A stretch of 23,899 nt of DNA from an uncultured Bacteroidales bacterium. Its GTDB lineage: Bacteria; Bacteroidota; Bacteroidia; Bacteroidales; Paludibacteraceae. Shown here piece after piece: positions 8,400 through 16,260 of the stretch. Positions within the stretch are counted from its first letter, which is position 1; each line of letters opens with the position of its first letter. Under the pieces are notes generated by a model. That model was not told the origin of the DNA, searched no databases, and worked only from the letters and a program-made list of their open reading frames with translations. The position numbers and the translations under genes were made by a program. The stretch is from contig CAIYTJ010000188.1 of assembly GCA_903929065.1 (NCBI GenBank), positions 1 through 23,899 of the forward strand, read 5' to 3'.

Positions 8400-10220
8400 A
8401 TGAAAATTAAAATATATATTGCAGTAATTATTATTGGAATTATGTGGCTGGTTTATTCCTGCGCCAACCGTGGAACAGGACCACAAGGAGGTCCTAAAGA
8501 TACTACACCTCCGAAAGTGATGAAATCTTTCCCTGCTAATGGTTCGTTGAATTTCAGGAAGAAGCAGATTCAAATCCAGTTTAATAAAATGGTGGCGATT
8601 GATAAGCCCGCCGAAAATATTATTATTTCTCCTCCATCCCAAAAACCACCCGATGTAAAAGCTTTTGGGAAAGATATTGTGGTGAATTTTGAAGAGAATT
8701 TGCAGGACAGTACCACTTATACCATTAATTTCGGGAACAGTATTGTCGATTTGAATGAAAAAAATGTGTTGAAAAACTATTTATTCTCATTCTCAACCGG
8801 AAGTCAGATTGATACATTGAAGATTTCGGGAATTGTTATAAATGCCGAAGATCTGAATCCGGTTTCAGGTTTAATTGTGGGTATCTATAAAGAAACATCC
8901 GACTCTGTATTCTATAAAAAACCGTTTCTGCGCATTGGTAAAACCGACGATTTTGGCCATTTCTCAATTGATAATGTCAGGAAAGGAAAGTACAAGGTTT
9001 TTGCATTGGGCGATGCCAACCACGATTATTATTTTGAACCCGGCGAAAGTCTGGCTATGTGCGATACGATGGTTACCCCAACTTTCAAAATGGAAGAAAT
9101 GAAAGATACCTTATGGAAAGACTCTACTCACATTGACACCATTAAAACACATATCGGAACACATTTTTTGCCGGATAACATCATGCTCCGTTTTTTTAAA
9201 GAAAATAAGAAACGTCAGTATTTTGTGAAAGCTGAACGAAAGGAACCTTTTGTTTTCAATTTGTATTTCAATGCTCCGGCAGCAAAATTACCGGATATTA
9301 AGCCACTTAATTTTAATTGGGATAAGAAATACCTGCTTCAGAAAAACAATAACATGGATAGTTTGACCTATTGGCTCACAGATTCCACGCTCTGGAAGGT
9401 GGATACGCTGCAATTAACCATGACTTATCAGAAAACCGACTCTGTTTTTCATTTATATTCGGTTACTGACACCTTGAATATCTCCATGCGAAAGGCACGA
9501 ACCAATATTCATGCTAAGCCTCTGAAGATAGTAAAGAAAATTGTTCCTTTAAACTTTACTAATAATTTAGCTGCTACATTTGATGTTTACATTCCGATTG
9601 TTTTTAATTTTGAAGTGCCATTATCGGATATTGATATATCCAAAATAAAACTGAGTCAGAAAGTGGACACCACGTTCAAGCAGGTTCCGTTCAAGTGGCG
9701 GCAGATTGATTCAACTAAAATAAATTTTGCCATTGATTATAAGTGGAAACCGGAAGCTACTTACCAGCTAAAAATAGATTCGGCCGCATTTACAAGTATA
9801 TATAATAAGACAAGCAATAAACTGAAATCGGAATTCAAGATCAAATCGCTGGATGAGTATTCCAGTGTGAAGTTGTTTCTGTCGCCGTATAATCCGAAAG
9901 CAATGCTGCAGATACTCGACTCAAAAGATAATCTGATAGCCACTAAACCCGCATCGGAAAAAGGTTCAGTATTCCAGTACCTTCGTCCGGGTGATTATTA
10001 CGTACGGTTATTTATCGACGATAATGGAAACGGAGTATGGGATACGGGTGACTTATATTCCCGTAAACAACCCGAACAGGTTTTTTATTATCCTAAAAAG
10101 CTGACATTGAAAGCTAACTGGGATTTTGAAGAAACATGGGATTACAATCAGGTTCCATTACTTAAACAAAAGCCGGCGGAACTTAAAAAACTTGCCGCGA
10201 AGAAAACGCAGACTAACTAA
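8400..10220 (+). CDS. Ig-like (SbsA/Big_5-type) domain lipoprotein
   Basis: A 606-residue protein with a lipoprotein signal: residues 1-20 are positively charged then hydrophobic, and the lipobox LVYSC puts the lipidated Cys at 21. The mature start ANRGTGPQGGPKDTTPP is a recognisable mark of a Bacteroidota lipoprotein family. An Ig-like domain follows at about 38-135 (PKVMKSFPANGSLNF, IQIQFNKMV, YTINFGNSIVDLNE, NYLFSFSTG), then a carboxypeptidase-regulatory-like strand-rich section near 140-215 (ISGIVINAEDLNPVSGLIVG). More beta-rich sequence leads to a C-terminal module with RLFIDDNGNGVWDTGDLY, an Asp-rich loop that may bind calcium. It is probably anchored in the outer membrane, with a structural or binding role; no catalytic motif is evident. 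It starts 22 bases after the DUF2851 stop, so the two are probably co-transcribed. Confidence 0.8.
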   Translation: MKIKIYIAVIIIGIMWLVYSCANRGTGPQGGPKDTTPPKVMKSFPANGSLNFRKKQIQIQFNKMVAIDKPAENIIISPPSQKPPDVKAFGKDIVVNFEENLQDSTTYTINFGNSIVDLNEKNVLKNYLFSFSTGSQIDTLKISGIVINAEDLNPVSGLIVGIYKETSDSVFYKKPFLRIGKTDDFGHFSIDNVRKGKYKVFALGDANHDYYFEPGESLAMCDTMVTPTFKMEEMKDTLWKDSTHIDTIKTHIGTHFLPDNIMLRFFKENKKRQYFVKAERKEPFVFNLYFNAPAAKLPDIKPLNFNWDKKYLLQKNNNMDSLTYWLTDSTLWKVDTLQLTMTYQKTDSVFHLYSVTDTLNISMRKARTNIHAKPLKIVKKIVPLNFTNNLAATFDVYIPIVFNFEVPLSDIDISKIKLSQKVDTTFKQVPFKWRQIDSTKINFAIDYKWKPEATYQLKIDSAAFTSIYNKTSNKLKSEFKIKSLDEYSSVKLFLSPYNPKAMLQILDSKDNLIATKPASEKGSVFQYLRPGDYYVRLFIDDNGNGVWDTGDLYSRKQPEQVFYYPKKLTLKANWDFEETWDYNQVPLLKQKPAELKKLAAKKTQTN

Positions 10221-10235
10221 GCAATTGTATAATAT

Positions 10236-10274
10236 AAAAGAGGAATTGAAAACAAAAATATCAATTCCTCTTTT
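10236..10274 (+). terminator. Rho-independent terminator after the Ig-like lipoprotein gene
   Basis: AAAAGAGGAATTGA (10236-10249) pairs perfectly over 14 bp with TCAATTCCTCTTTT (10261-10274) around an 11-nt A-rich loop, followed by GTGTTTT. It starts 16 bases after the stop codon. Its last bases overlap the -33 box of the tRNA promoter. Confidence 0.85.
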
Positions 10275-10302
10275 GTGTTTTAAAAAATAACAATTACATT
10301 TG
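10272..10302 (+). promoter_or_regulatory. Promoter of tRNA-Gly
   Basis: TTTG (10272-10275), a 19-nt spacer, then TACATTTG (10295-10302) form a full match to the Bacteroidota TTTG / TAnnTTTG pattern. The tRNA begins 28 bases later, consistent with a short 5' leader removed by RNase P. Confidence 0.75.
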
Positions 10303-10330
10303 CAGTGAAAATGTACAAAAGCATTCAGAT

Positions 10331-10403
10331 GCGGCAATAGCTCAGTTGGTAGAGCGTTGGCTTCCCAAGCCGAAGGTCGCGGGTTCGAGTCCCGTTTGCC
10401 GCT
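10331..10403 (+). tRNA. tRNA-Gly, anticodon CCC
   Basis: The 73-nt cloverleaf is complete: acceptor GCGGCAA (10331-10337) with TTGCCGC (10396-10402) and discriminator T; D-arm GCTC/GAGC with loop AGTTGGTA; anticodon arm TTGGC/GCCGA with loop TTCCCAA, giving anticodon CCC (10364-10366) for GGG codons; variable loop AGGTC; T-arm GCGGG/CCCGT with loop TTCGAGT. The 3' CCA is not encoded. The 3' part is duplicated downstream at 10466-10484. Confidence 0.95.
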
Positions 10404-10484
10404 CAACAAAATAAACATCTTGTAGCTTCAACGGGACGAGAAGTTTATCCCGATTTTAATCGGGAAGTCCCGTTTGCCGCTCAA
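10388..10484 (+). repeat. Direct repeat of the tRNA-Gly 3' end with a nested palindrome
   Basis: AGTCCCGTTTGCCGCTCAA occurs at 10388-10406 (T-arm to just past the tRNA) and again, identically over 19 bp, at 10466-10484. Directly before the second copy is the palindrome TCCCGATT-TT-AATCGGGA (10448-10465), nested inside AACGGGAC (10430-10437) and GTCCCGTT (10467-10474). The second copy carries no acceptor 5' strand, D-arm or anticodon arm, so it is not a working tRNA. It could be an old integration scar, a tRNA-associated repeat, or the remnant of a tandem tRNA. Confidence 0.8.
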
Positions 10485-10503
10485 AACCTACTTATCATAA
10501 TCT

Positions 10504-11433
10504 ATGTGGAAAGATTTCTTTTATTTTTCCAAAGGTCAACGAACCGGTATTATTGTGTTGATTGCATTGATTTTATTGACAATCGCTGCTAATTACACCC
10601 TTCCGGTCTTCTTTCCAACCACCGAAAAAGATGGTTCTGCTTTTCTATCCGAAGTTGAAAAATTCAAGAAATCATTAGTTTCGCGAGACAGCATTCGTCA
10701 GGCCGAATGGCAACGAAAAACTGAAGAACGCCAGCAACAATACGAACAGAATTACAAATCCTTTCCGAAGAAAACCCCAACGGAATCCTATACATTATTT
10801 ACTTTTGATCCGAATACTATTGATTCAGCAGGCTTTGTAAAGTTGGGTTTGAAACCTTTTATAGCTTCCAACATCCTGAAATACCGAAAAGCCGGTGGTC
10901 ATTTCAAAACTAAGGAAGATTTTGGGAAAGTGTATGGTATATTGCCCGAGAAATTCAAAGAACTTGAATCTTATATTGCTATTGCTGAAATAAAACCGGT
11001 AAAGAATGAGAATGCAACTGTAAAAAGAACGGACATTGTTGTGGATTTGAATTCTGCCGACACGACTCTTTTAATGCAGGTAAAAGGAATAGGTCGTGGT
11101 TATGCCAAAGGAATTGTTCGGTTCAGACAGCAAACCGGCGGATTTGTTTCTGTTGATCAATTAAGCGAGATTTATGGAATGCGGAAAGAAAGTCTGGATA
11201 AAATCCGACCGTATTGCAAAGTAAATCCGGATTTGGTTCAGAAAATCAAAGTAAATAGTGCAACAGCTGAACGATTCAAGTCTCATCCATATTTCAATTT
11301 CTATCAGGCAAAAGCGCTTTACGAACTTCGCAGACGTAAAGGAAAACTCAAAGACATCAGTGAATTAAATGGTTTGAGTGAATTTACACCCGAAGCAATC
11401 ACCCGATTGAAACCCTATTTGAGTTTTGAATAA
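10504..11433 (+). CDS. Membrane-anchored helix-hairpin-helix (ComEA-like) protein
   Basis: A 309-residue protein with one hydrophobic span near the N-terminus (about 14-35, after the charged start MWKDFFYFSKGQRTG), then a charged Glu/Gln/Lys-rich stretch (50-90). Three tandem helix-hairpin-helix segments follow: about 108-156 (FDPNTIDSAGFVKLGL ... GHFKTKEDFGKVYG), 180-240 (VDLNSADTTLLMQVKGIGRGYAKGI ends in a classic hairpin) and 247-307 (IKVNSATAERFKSH ... LKPYLSFE). HhH segments bind DNA without sequence preference. In ComEA such a domain sits outside the inner membrane and takes up incoming DNA, so a DNA-uptake or envelope-DNA role is possible, but the three-repeat form is widespread in Bacteroidota and its function is not settled. 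It starts 19 bases after the tRNA-end repeat; no clear promoter of its own is visible. Confidence 0.8.
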   Translation: MWKDFFYFSKGQRTGIIVLIALILLTIAANYTLPVFFPTTEKDGSAFLSEVEKFKKSLVSRDSIRQAEWQRKTEERQQQYEQNYKSFPKKTPTESYTLFTFDPNTIDSAGFVKLGLKPFIASNILKYRKAGGHFKTKEDFGKVYGILPEKFKELESYIAIAEIKPVKNENATVKRTDIVVDLNSADTTLLMQVKGIGRGYAKGIVRFRQQTGGFVSVDQLSEIYGMRKESLDKIRPYCKVNPDLVQKIKVNSATAERFKSHPYFNFYQAKALYELRRRKGKLKDISELNGLSEFTPEAITRLKPYLSFE

Positions 11434-11435
11434 AA

Positions 11436-11481
11436 TTTGTAAAACAAAAACATTTTATAAACTTTGATGGCATTATTTTTG
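11436..11481 (+). promoter_or_regulatory. Candidate promoter region of the NigD-like gene
   Basis: Two overlapping candidates are present. TTTG (11436-11439) is 19 bases before AAACTTTG (11459-11466), which matches the -7 pattern at all but the first base. TATTTTTG (11474-11481) is a full -7 match but has no -33 box at the right distance. I cannot choose between them. Confidence 0.35.
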
Positions 11482-11540
11482 TTGCAACTTTAATTATAAA
11501 TGCTTAATTTTTAATCAATTAATTATTAATGTCAGGTTTT

Positions 11541-12281
11541 ATGAAAAGGATTATCAGAATATTTTTTATTACTGCTTTGTTACCGTTAGTTGTTGCTTGT
11601 GAGGATCATGAAAATAGCGATAGAATTAATTATCAGATTGATATCGCAACTGTTCAGAACCCACATAACGAAACGTCTTTTTTCTTTAGGCTGGATAACA
11701 AAAAACTAATGTTTGTGGATGAAAGCTTTTTATCGGGGTATGCTCCAAAAGATGGACAACGTATTGTAGCAAATTATACGCTTCTTTCAGATAAACGCGC
11801 AACGTATCTTTACGATTACGATGTGAGATTGAATGATGCGTACAATGTTTTGACAAAAGGCATTTTCAATGTAACTAAGGCTACACAGGACAGCATTGAA
11901 AACGATTCAATAAACATTGATGATATGTGGATTGGCAGTGACTATCTGAATGTTCAGTTTTCTTATCCGGGTTATAATAAAACACATTTCATTAATCTGG
12001 TAAACGATACTTCTAAGGTGTTTACGGATGGAAAAATTCATCTTTATTTCAGGCACAATTCAAATGCTGATTCTCCGGTTTATATAAGAACAGGCATTGT
12101 TTCTTTTAATATCAAATCACTACAAACCGGGGCTTCCGGCTCGTTGCTAAATTTAGTCATTCATGTGAATGTACCTTATCAGGCTTCTGAAAAAATATAT
12201 AATTTGACTTACGATTTTAGTTCAGGTGCTCTTGCACCAAAACGTACATTTCCAGCGCTGATTCAGGAAAAATTTTATTGA
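11541..12281 (+). CDS. NigD-like lipoprotein
   Basis: From the ATG at 11541 this is 246 residues, with a lipoprotein signal peptide (KRIIRIFFITALLPLVVAC) whose Cys is residue 20. An in-frame ATG at 11529 would add four residues; I prefer 11541 because a basic residue then follows Met directly and AGG lies a few bases upstream. The mature part is beta-rich: an N-terminal barrel-like domain (KDGQRIVANYTLLSD is the typical NigD turn) and a C-terminal domain (NVQFSYPG ... FINLVNDT ... IHLYFRHNSNAD ... GIVSFNI). The family is named after a gene in the nigrescin bacteriocin locus of Prevotella nigrescens, but most members lie outside such loci and their role is unknown. It is probably anchored in the outer membrane. 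No bacteriocin genes are nearby, and it is a single-gene unit between a candidate promoter and a strong terminator. Confidence 0.8.
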   Translation: MKRIIRIFFITALLPLVVACEDHENSDRINYQIDIATVQNPHNETSFFFRLDNKKLMFVDESFLSGYAPKDGQRIVANYTLLSDKRATYLYDYDVRLNDAYNVLTKGIFNVTKATQDSIENDSINIDDMWIGSDYLNVQFSYPGYNKTHFINLVNDTSKVFTDGKIHLYFRHNSNADSPVYIRTGIVSFNIKSLQTGASGSLLNLVIHVNVPYQASEKIYNLTYDFSSGALAPKRTFPALIQEKFY

Positions 12282-12296
12282 TTCATTCAGTTATAT

Positions 12297-12338
12297 AATC
12301 AAAAAGCCCATTTTCAAAAGGAAATGGGCTTTTTGATT
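12297..12338 (+). terminator. Strong rho-independent terminator after the NigD-like gene
   Basis: AATCAAAAAGCCCATTT (12297-12313) and AAATGGGCTTTTTGATT (12322-12338) form a perfect 17-bp stem with an 8-nt loop. The GGGC core followed by a T run is typical of an intrinsic terminator. It starts 16 bases after the stop. Confidence 0.92.
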
Positions 12339-12388
12339 GTATGGAATATTTATACATAAAAAATGAACTTAAATTCAATTAAATTCAT

Positions 12389-12396
12389 TACATTTG
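12389..12396 (+). promoter_or_regulatory. Candidate -7 box for the adenine deaminase gene
   Basis: TACATTTG matches TAnnTTTG exactly and lies 21 bases before the proposed TTG start, so the leader would be only about 15 nt. No clear TTTG box is present at -33. Confidence 0.5.
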
Positions 12397-12417
12397 TTCA
12401 TACTAAAAAAATAAAAT

Positions 12418-14046
12418 TTGAAAACAATATCAGGTAATATCGTTGATGTAATTTCCAAAAGCATTTATAAAGGAATCATTCAGATTCAAAATGAGAAAAT
12501 AATTAATATAATCCCCGGTGATAATGTCGATGATCAATATATAATTCCTGGATTTGTTGATTCGCATATTCATATTGAAAGTTCCATGATGCTGCCGTCG
12601 GAGTTTGCCCGTTACAGCGTGATTCACGGAACGGTGGCGTGCGTTTGCGATCCGCATGAAATGGCAAATGTGTGTGGAATTGCCGGTGTTGATTTCATGA
12701 TTGAAAATGGAAAACACTCGCCGATGAAATTCTTTTTTGGCGCACCATCCTGTGTTCCTTCCACCAAATTCGAAACTTCAGGAGCAGTTTTGGACGAAAA
12801 TGCTGTTGAAGAATTAATGGAGCGGGATGATATTTATTTCCTGGCTGAAATGATGAATTTTCCGGGCGTTATTCATCATAACAAACATGTTCATGCCAAA
12901 ATAGATGCTGCCAAACGAAATAACAAACCCATTGACGGCCATGCTCCTGAGATCTCGGGTGAAGATTTAAAAGCTTATGCAGCTGCCGGAATAACCACCG
13001 ATCATGAATGCATGACAATTGCTGAAGCAGAAGCCAAAATTGCTTTGGGAATGATTGTTCAAATCCGTGAAGGAAGTGCGGCTAAAAATTTTAATGATTT
13101 GTTACCGTTGGTTGGAAAACATCCCGATAATATCATGTTTTGTTCGGACGATAAGCATCCGGATGATTTAATGAAAAATGGACATATAAATACATTGGTA
13201 CGACGTGCCGTCGCTGCCGGTTATGATCCGATGGATGTGTTGCGGATTTGCTCATTGACGCCTATTAAACATTATAAGCTGGAAGTTGGATTGCTTCAAA
13301 CGGGTGATGACGCTGATTTTGTGGTGGTGAATAACCTTGCTGATTTCGATGTAAAAGCAACCTATATTCGTGGCGAAAAGGTAGCTGAAAATGGAGAAAC
13401 AACTTTTCCACGTTTTATTCCAACGGAAACAATTAATCAGTTTCATGCTCAAAAAATTACTATTGAACAACTTCGTGTAAATCCAACCGGAAGTATGCTG
13501 AAAGTGATAAATGTAGATGATGGACAGCTTTTTACACATGAATTTCATAGCGAACCAAGGATTGAAAATGGAAACGTGGTGTCGGATATTGATAATGATA
13601 TTTTGAAAATTGTGGTTTACAACCGTTACCAACCGTCAGAACCTGCAATCGGATTTATTAAGGGTATCGGATTAAATTGCGGTGCTTTAGCATCTACGGT
13701 TGCACACGATAGTCATAATATTGTTGCCGTTGGAACTTCGGATGCTGAAATTGTTTCATCCATAAATCAAATAATCGACAGCAAAGGCGGTATTTTGGCT
13801 TGTAAAAATGATAAAACCTGTCTTTTGCCGTTACCAATTTGCGGATTAATCTCAGATTTGGAAGGAACTGAAATAGCGAAACGGTACGAAGAAGTGGATG
13901 CCATGGCAAAGGAACTTGGTTCGACTCTTCATGCTCCATTTATGACCGTGGCTTTTATGTCATTGCTCGTCATTCCTGAACTAAAATTGGGTGACAGGGG
14001 TTTATTCGATGGAAGAAATTTTAAATTTGTTGATTTGATGGAATAA
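12418..14046 (+). CDS. ade: Adenine deaminase
   Basis: A 542-residue amidohydrolase that converts adenine to hypoxanthine and ammonia in purine salvage, in the cytoplasm. The metal-binding signature FVDSHIHIESSMM includes H50 and H52; further metal-site blocks are EMMNFPGVI, GHAPEISG, TTDHECMT and CSDDKHPDDL. The last ~170 residues (GLNCGALASTVAHDSHNIVAVG ... LGDRGLFDGRNFKFVDL) are the C-terminal domain specific to Ade-type enzymes, separating it from adenosine deaminases and dihydroorotases. The start must be TTG at 12418: an in-frame TAA lies just upstream at 12412, the Ade N-terminal strand (KTISGNIVDVI) begins at once, and the first in-frame ATG would remove the metal site. A palindromic terminator separates it from the convergent gapA. 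Confidence 0.93.
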   Translation: MKTISGNIVDVISKSIYKGIIQIQNEKIINIIPGDNVDDQYIIPGFVDSHIHIESSMMLPSEFARYSVIHGTVACVCDPHEMANVCGIAGVDFMIENGKHSPMKFFFGAPSCVPSTKFETSGAVLDENAVEELMERDDIYFLAEMMNFPGVIHHNKHVHAKIDAAKRNNKPIDGHAPEISGEDLKAYAAAGITTDHECMTIAEAEAKIALGMIVQIREGSAAKNFNDLLPLVGKHPDNIMFCSDDKHPDDLMKNGHINTLVRRAVAAGYDPMDVLRICSLTPIKHYKLEVGLLQTGDDADFVVVNNLADFDVKATYIRGEKVAENGETTFPRFIPTETINQFHAQKITIEQLRVNPTGSMLKVINVDDGQLFTHEFHSEPRIENGNVVSDIDNDILKIVVYNRYQPSEPAIGFIKGIGLNCGALASTVAHDSHNIVAVGTSDAEIVSSINQIIDSKGGILACKNDKTCLLPLPICGLISDLEGTEIAKRYEEVDAMAKELGSTLHAPFMTVAFMSLLVIPELKLGDRGLFDGRNFKFVDLME

Positions 14047-14078
14047 GATTTTTCAACTATTTAGAAAAACATGAAATA

Positions 14079-14112
14079 AAAAACCCTTGAAACAATTGTT
14101 TCAAGGGTTTTT
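14079..14112. terminator. Bidirectional terminator between ade and gapA
   Basis: A perfect palindrome: AAAAACCCTTGAAACAA at 14079-14095 and its reverse complement at 14096-14112, with A and T runs at the outer ends. It lies 32 bases after the ade stop and 20 bases beyond the gapA stop, and should work in both directions for these convergent genes. Confidence 0.92.
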
Positions 14113-14132
14113 CAATTTTATTGTTGGTCAGT

Positions 14133-15134
<1,002 letters not shown>

Positions 15135-15173
15135 TTTATTTATTGTTTAAAATTGAGTTTCTAAATTTCGCCA

Positions 15174-15204
15174 CAAAAGTACTAAATTCTGTCCGATTGA
15201 CAAA
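15174..15204 (-). promoter_or_regulatory. Promoter of gapA
   Basis: Read on the minus strand, TTTG (15201-15204), a 19-nt spacer and TACTTTTG (15174-15181) form a full match to the Bacteroidota pattern with the same spacing as the tRNA-Gly promoter. The leader would be about 30 nt. A second, unpaired -7-like box, TACCTTTG, lies at 15201-15208. Confidence 0.75.
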
Positions 15205-15369
15205 GGTACGCGACCGATTAATTACACTTTTTTTCATATTGCAAGGTAGAGATGGCAAAATGTCACTTTGTCGCTGATTATTTGAATTTTAGCTCGCACA
15301 AAAAGTCGTTCTGAATTGTAATTTTGCCTAATTGTTTTTTTATTTCTTAATGACAGGTTATTTTTCTTC

Positions 15370-15567
15370 CTATTTGCCGCTGTTCAATCCAAAAATGGCA
15401 TAAATCGGACTGAAACTAAGCAGACTTGTGAGTGTCAGTACCAATGCAAGAATCAGACTGATAATTCCAATTGGACCGGTTAGAACCTGTTTATAGTAAA
15501 ACACAATCAATACTATTGCAATTCCTAAACGTATCAGTTTGTCATACGAACCAATGTTTCTTTTCAT
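15370..15567 (-). CDS. Small DUF2892 / YgaP-like transmembrane protein
   Basis: A 65-residue protein matching the two-helix DUF2892 module: the N-terminal KRNIGSYDKLIRLGIAIVL is the characteristic start, with helix 1 at about 12-28, helix 2 at about 33-50, and the closing FSPIYAIFGLNSGK. In many relatives the closing motif carries cysteines (CPLY...GxxTC-like); here the first position is Ser and none remain, so a thiol role is unlikely. It stands alone on the minus strand, beyond the start of gapA, with its own upstream gap. I find no full TAnnTTTG box for it; CATCTTTG-like sequences near 15652-15669 are the closest. The physiological role of the stand-alone module is unknown. Confidence 0.8.
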   Translation of the reverse strand: MKRNIGSYDKLIRLGIAIVLIVFYYKQVLTGPIGIISLILALVLTLTSLLSFSPIYAIFGLNSGK

Positions 15568-15636
15568 AATATTTATTTAAAAGGTTACTGATTTATTTAT
15601 AAAACAATTTGTAAATGACTAAGTTCGGGTTTTGAA

Positions 15637-15652
15637 GATATTTTAAAATATC
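15637..15652. repeat. Perfect 16-bp palindrome between divergent genes
   Basis: GATATTTTAAAATATC is fully self-complementary. It is followed by two copies of TCAAAGAT (15651-15658 and 15662-15669) exactly 11 bp apart. It lies in the divergent gap between the DUF2892 gene and the DUF3127 gene and could be a dimer-binding operator, though chance palindromes arise readily in AT-rich DNA. Confidence 0.4.
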
Positions 15653-15728
15653 AAAGATGATTCAAAGATTTCAATTGTAAAAACGACAATTTTATATCAG
15701 TTTGTTTAAATAAAATAATTCAGTGCCC

Positions 15729-15758
15729 TTGTAATTCATTAATTCTTGATTATCTTTG
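15729..15758 (+). promoter_or_regulatory. Promoter of the DUF3127 gene
   Basis: TTG (15729-15731), a 19-nt spacer and TATCTTTG (15751-15758) match the Bacteroidota pattern. The predicted leader before the ATG at 15794 is about 30 nt. Confidence 0.65.
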
Positions 15759-15793
15759 CCCATCTAAAATCATTTAATTAAAGAACTAGAATA

Positions 15794-16150
15794 ATGGAAA
15801 TTTCAGGAAAAATTATCGCCGTTTTGCCTTTGGCAACCGGTCAGGGAAAGAATGGAACATGGCGTTCGCAGGATTACGTATTAGAAACAGGAGATCAATA
15901 TCCAAAGAAAGTGTGTTTTAACTTTTTTGGAGACAAAATAGAACAATTTCCATTGGCAATTGACGATATGGTTACGGTTAGCTTTGATTTGGAAAGCAGG
16001 GAATATAACGGCCGCTGGTTTACTTCAGTACGTGCATGGAAAGCTGAGAAAGGTGCCGTTAGCGGTGCTTCAACTCCGGCAGCTTCTTCACCGGTAGCTT
16101 CATTCGATGTTGCTCCCGGAGCAGGTGAAGGAAGCGATTTGCCATTCTAA
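15794..16150 (+). CDS. DUF3127 protein, OB-fold type with SSB-like acidic tail
   Basis: A 118-residue protein that I recognise as DUF3127, a small family common in Bacteroidota. The opening MEISGKIIAVLPLATGQ, the KNGTWRSQDYVLET segment, VCFNFFGDKIEQF and GRWFTSVRAWKAEK suggest a single five-stranded OB-fold over residues 1-92 with conserved aromatic residues, like small single-strand DNA-binding proteins. A flexible Ala/Ser/Pro-rich linker (95-108) leads to the end GEGSDLPF. This resembles the acidic DDDIPF tip of bacterial SSB, which docks SSB-interacting repair and replication proteins. A nucleic-acid role is therefore a reasonable inference, but I know of no experimental proof. It has its own promoter. 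The mnmA-like gene lies about 80-110 bases downstream, beyond an inverted repeat. Confidence 0.8.
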   Translation: MEISGKIIAVLPLATGQGKNGTWRSQDYVLETGDQYPKKVCFNFFGDKIEQFPLAIDDMVTVSFDLESREYNGRWFTSVRAWKAEKGAVSGASTPAASSPVASFDVAPGAGEGSDLPF

Positions 16151-16178
16151 ATGGGTTATTTGTTAACCGGTTGATTTG

Positions 16179-16235
16179 TTGACTGGTTAATCTGCGGAAA
16201 AGTTACCAGAACCAATCAACTAATTAACCAATCAA
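16179..16235. repeat. Inverted repeat between the DUF3127 and mnmA-like genes
   Basis: TTGACTGGTTAAT (16179-16191) and ATTAACCAATCAA (16223-16235) pair at 12 of 13 positions. Further GGTTGATT and AACCAATC units surround them, making the whole 16162-16236 stretch a GGTTAAT/GGTTGAT-rich dyad. The right arm runs into the sequence where the next gene should start. Confidence 0.6.
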
Positions 16236-16260
16236 AACTTCAACAAAAATATTACTAGGA

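Noticed and set aside
10331..10484. Genomic island at the tRNA-Gly gene
   Set aside because: No integrase or foreign genes are present, and only 78 bp separate the repeated tRNA ends.
11541..12281. A bacteriocin locus around the NigD-like gene
   Set aside because: No peptide precursor, maturation or export genes adjoin it; NigD-like proteins are widespread outside such loci.
13252..13632. 126-codon open frame antisense to ade
   Set aside because: It overlaps a conserved enzyme and is rich in residues typical of reversed coding strands, with no domain.
15319..15326. Plus-strand TAATTTTG resembling a -7 box
   Set aside because: No -33 box at the right spacing and no plus-strand gene follows before 15794; such octamers arise often by chance in AT-rich DNA.
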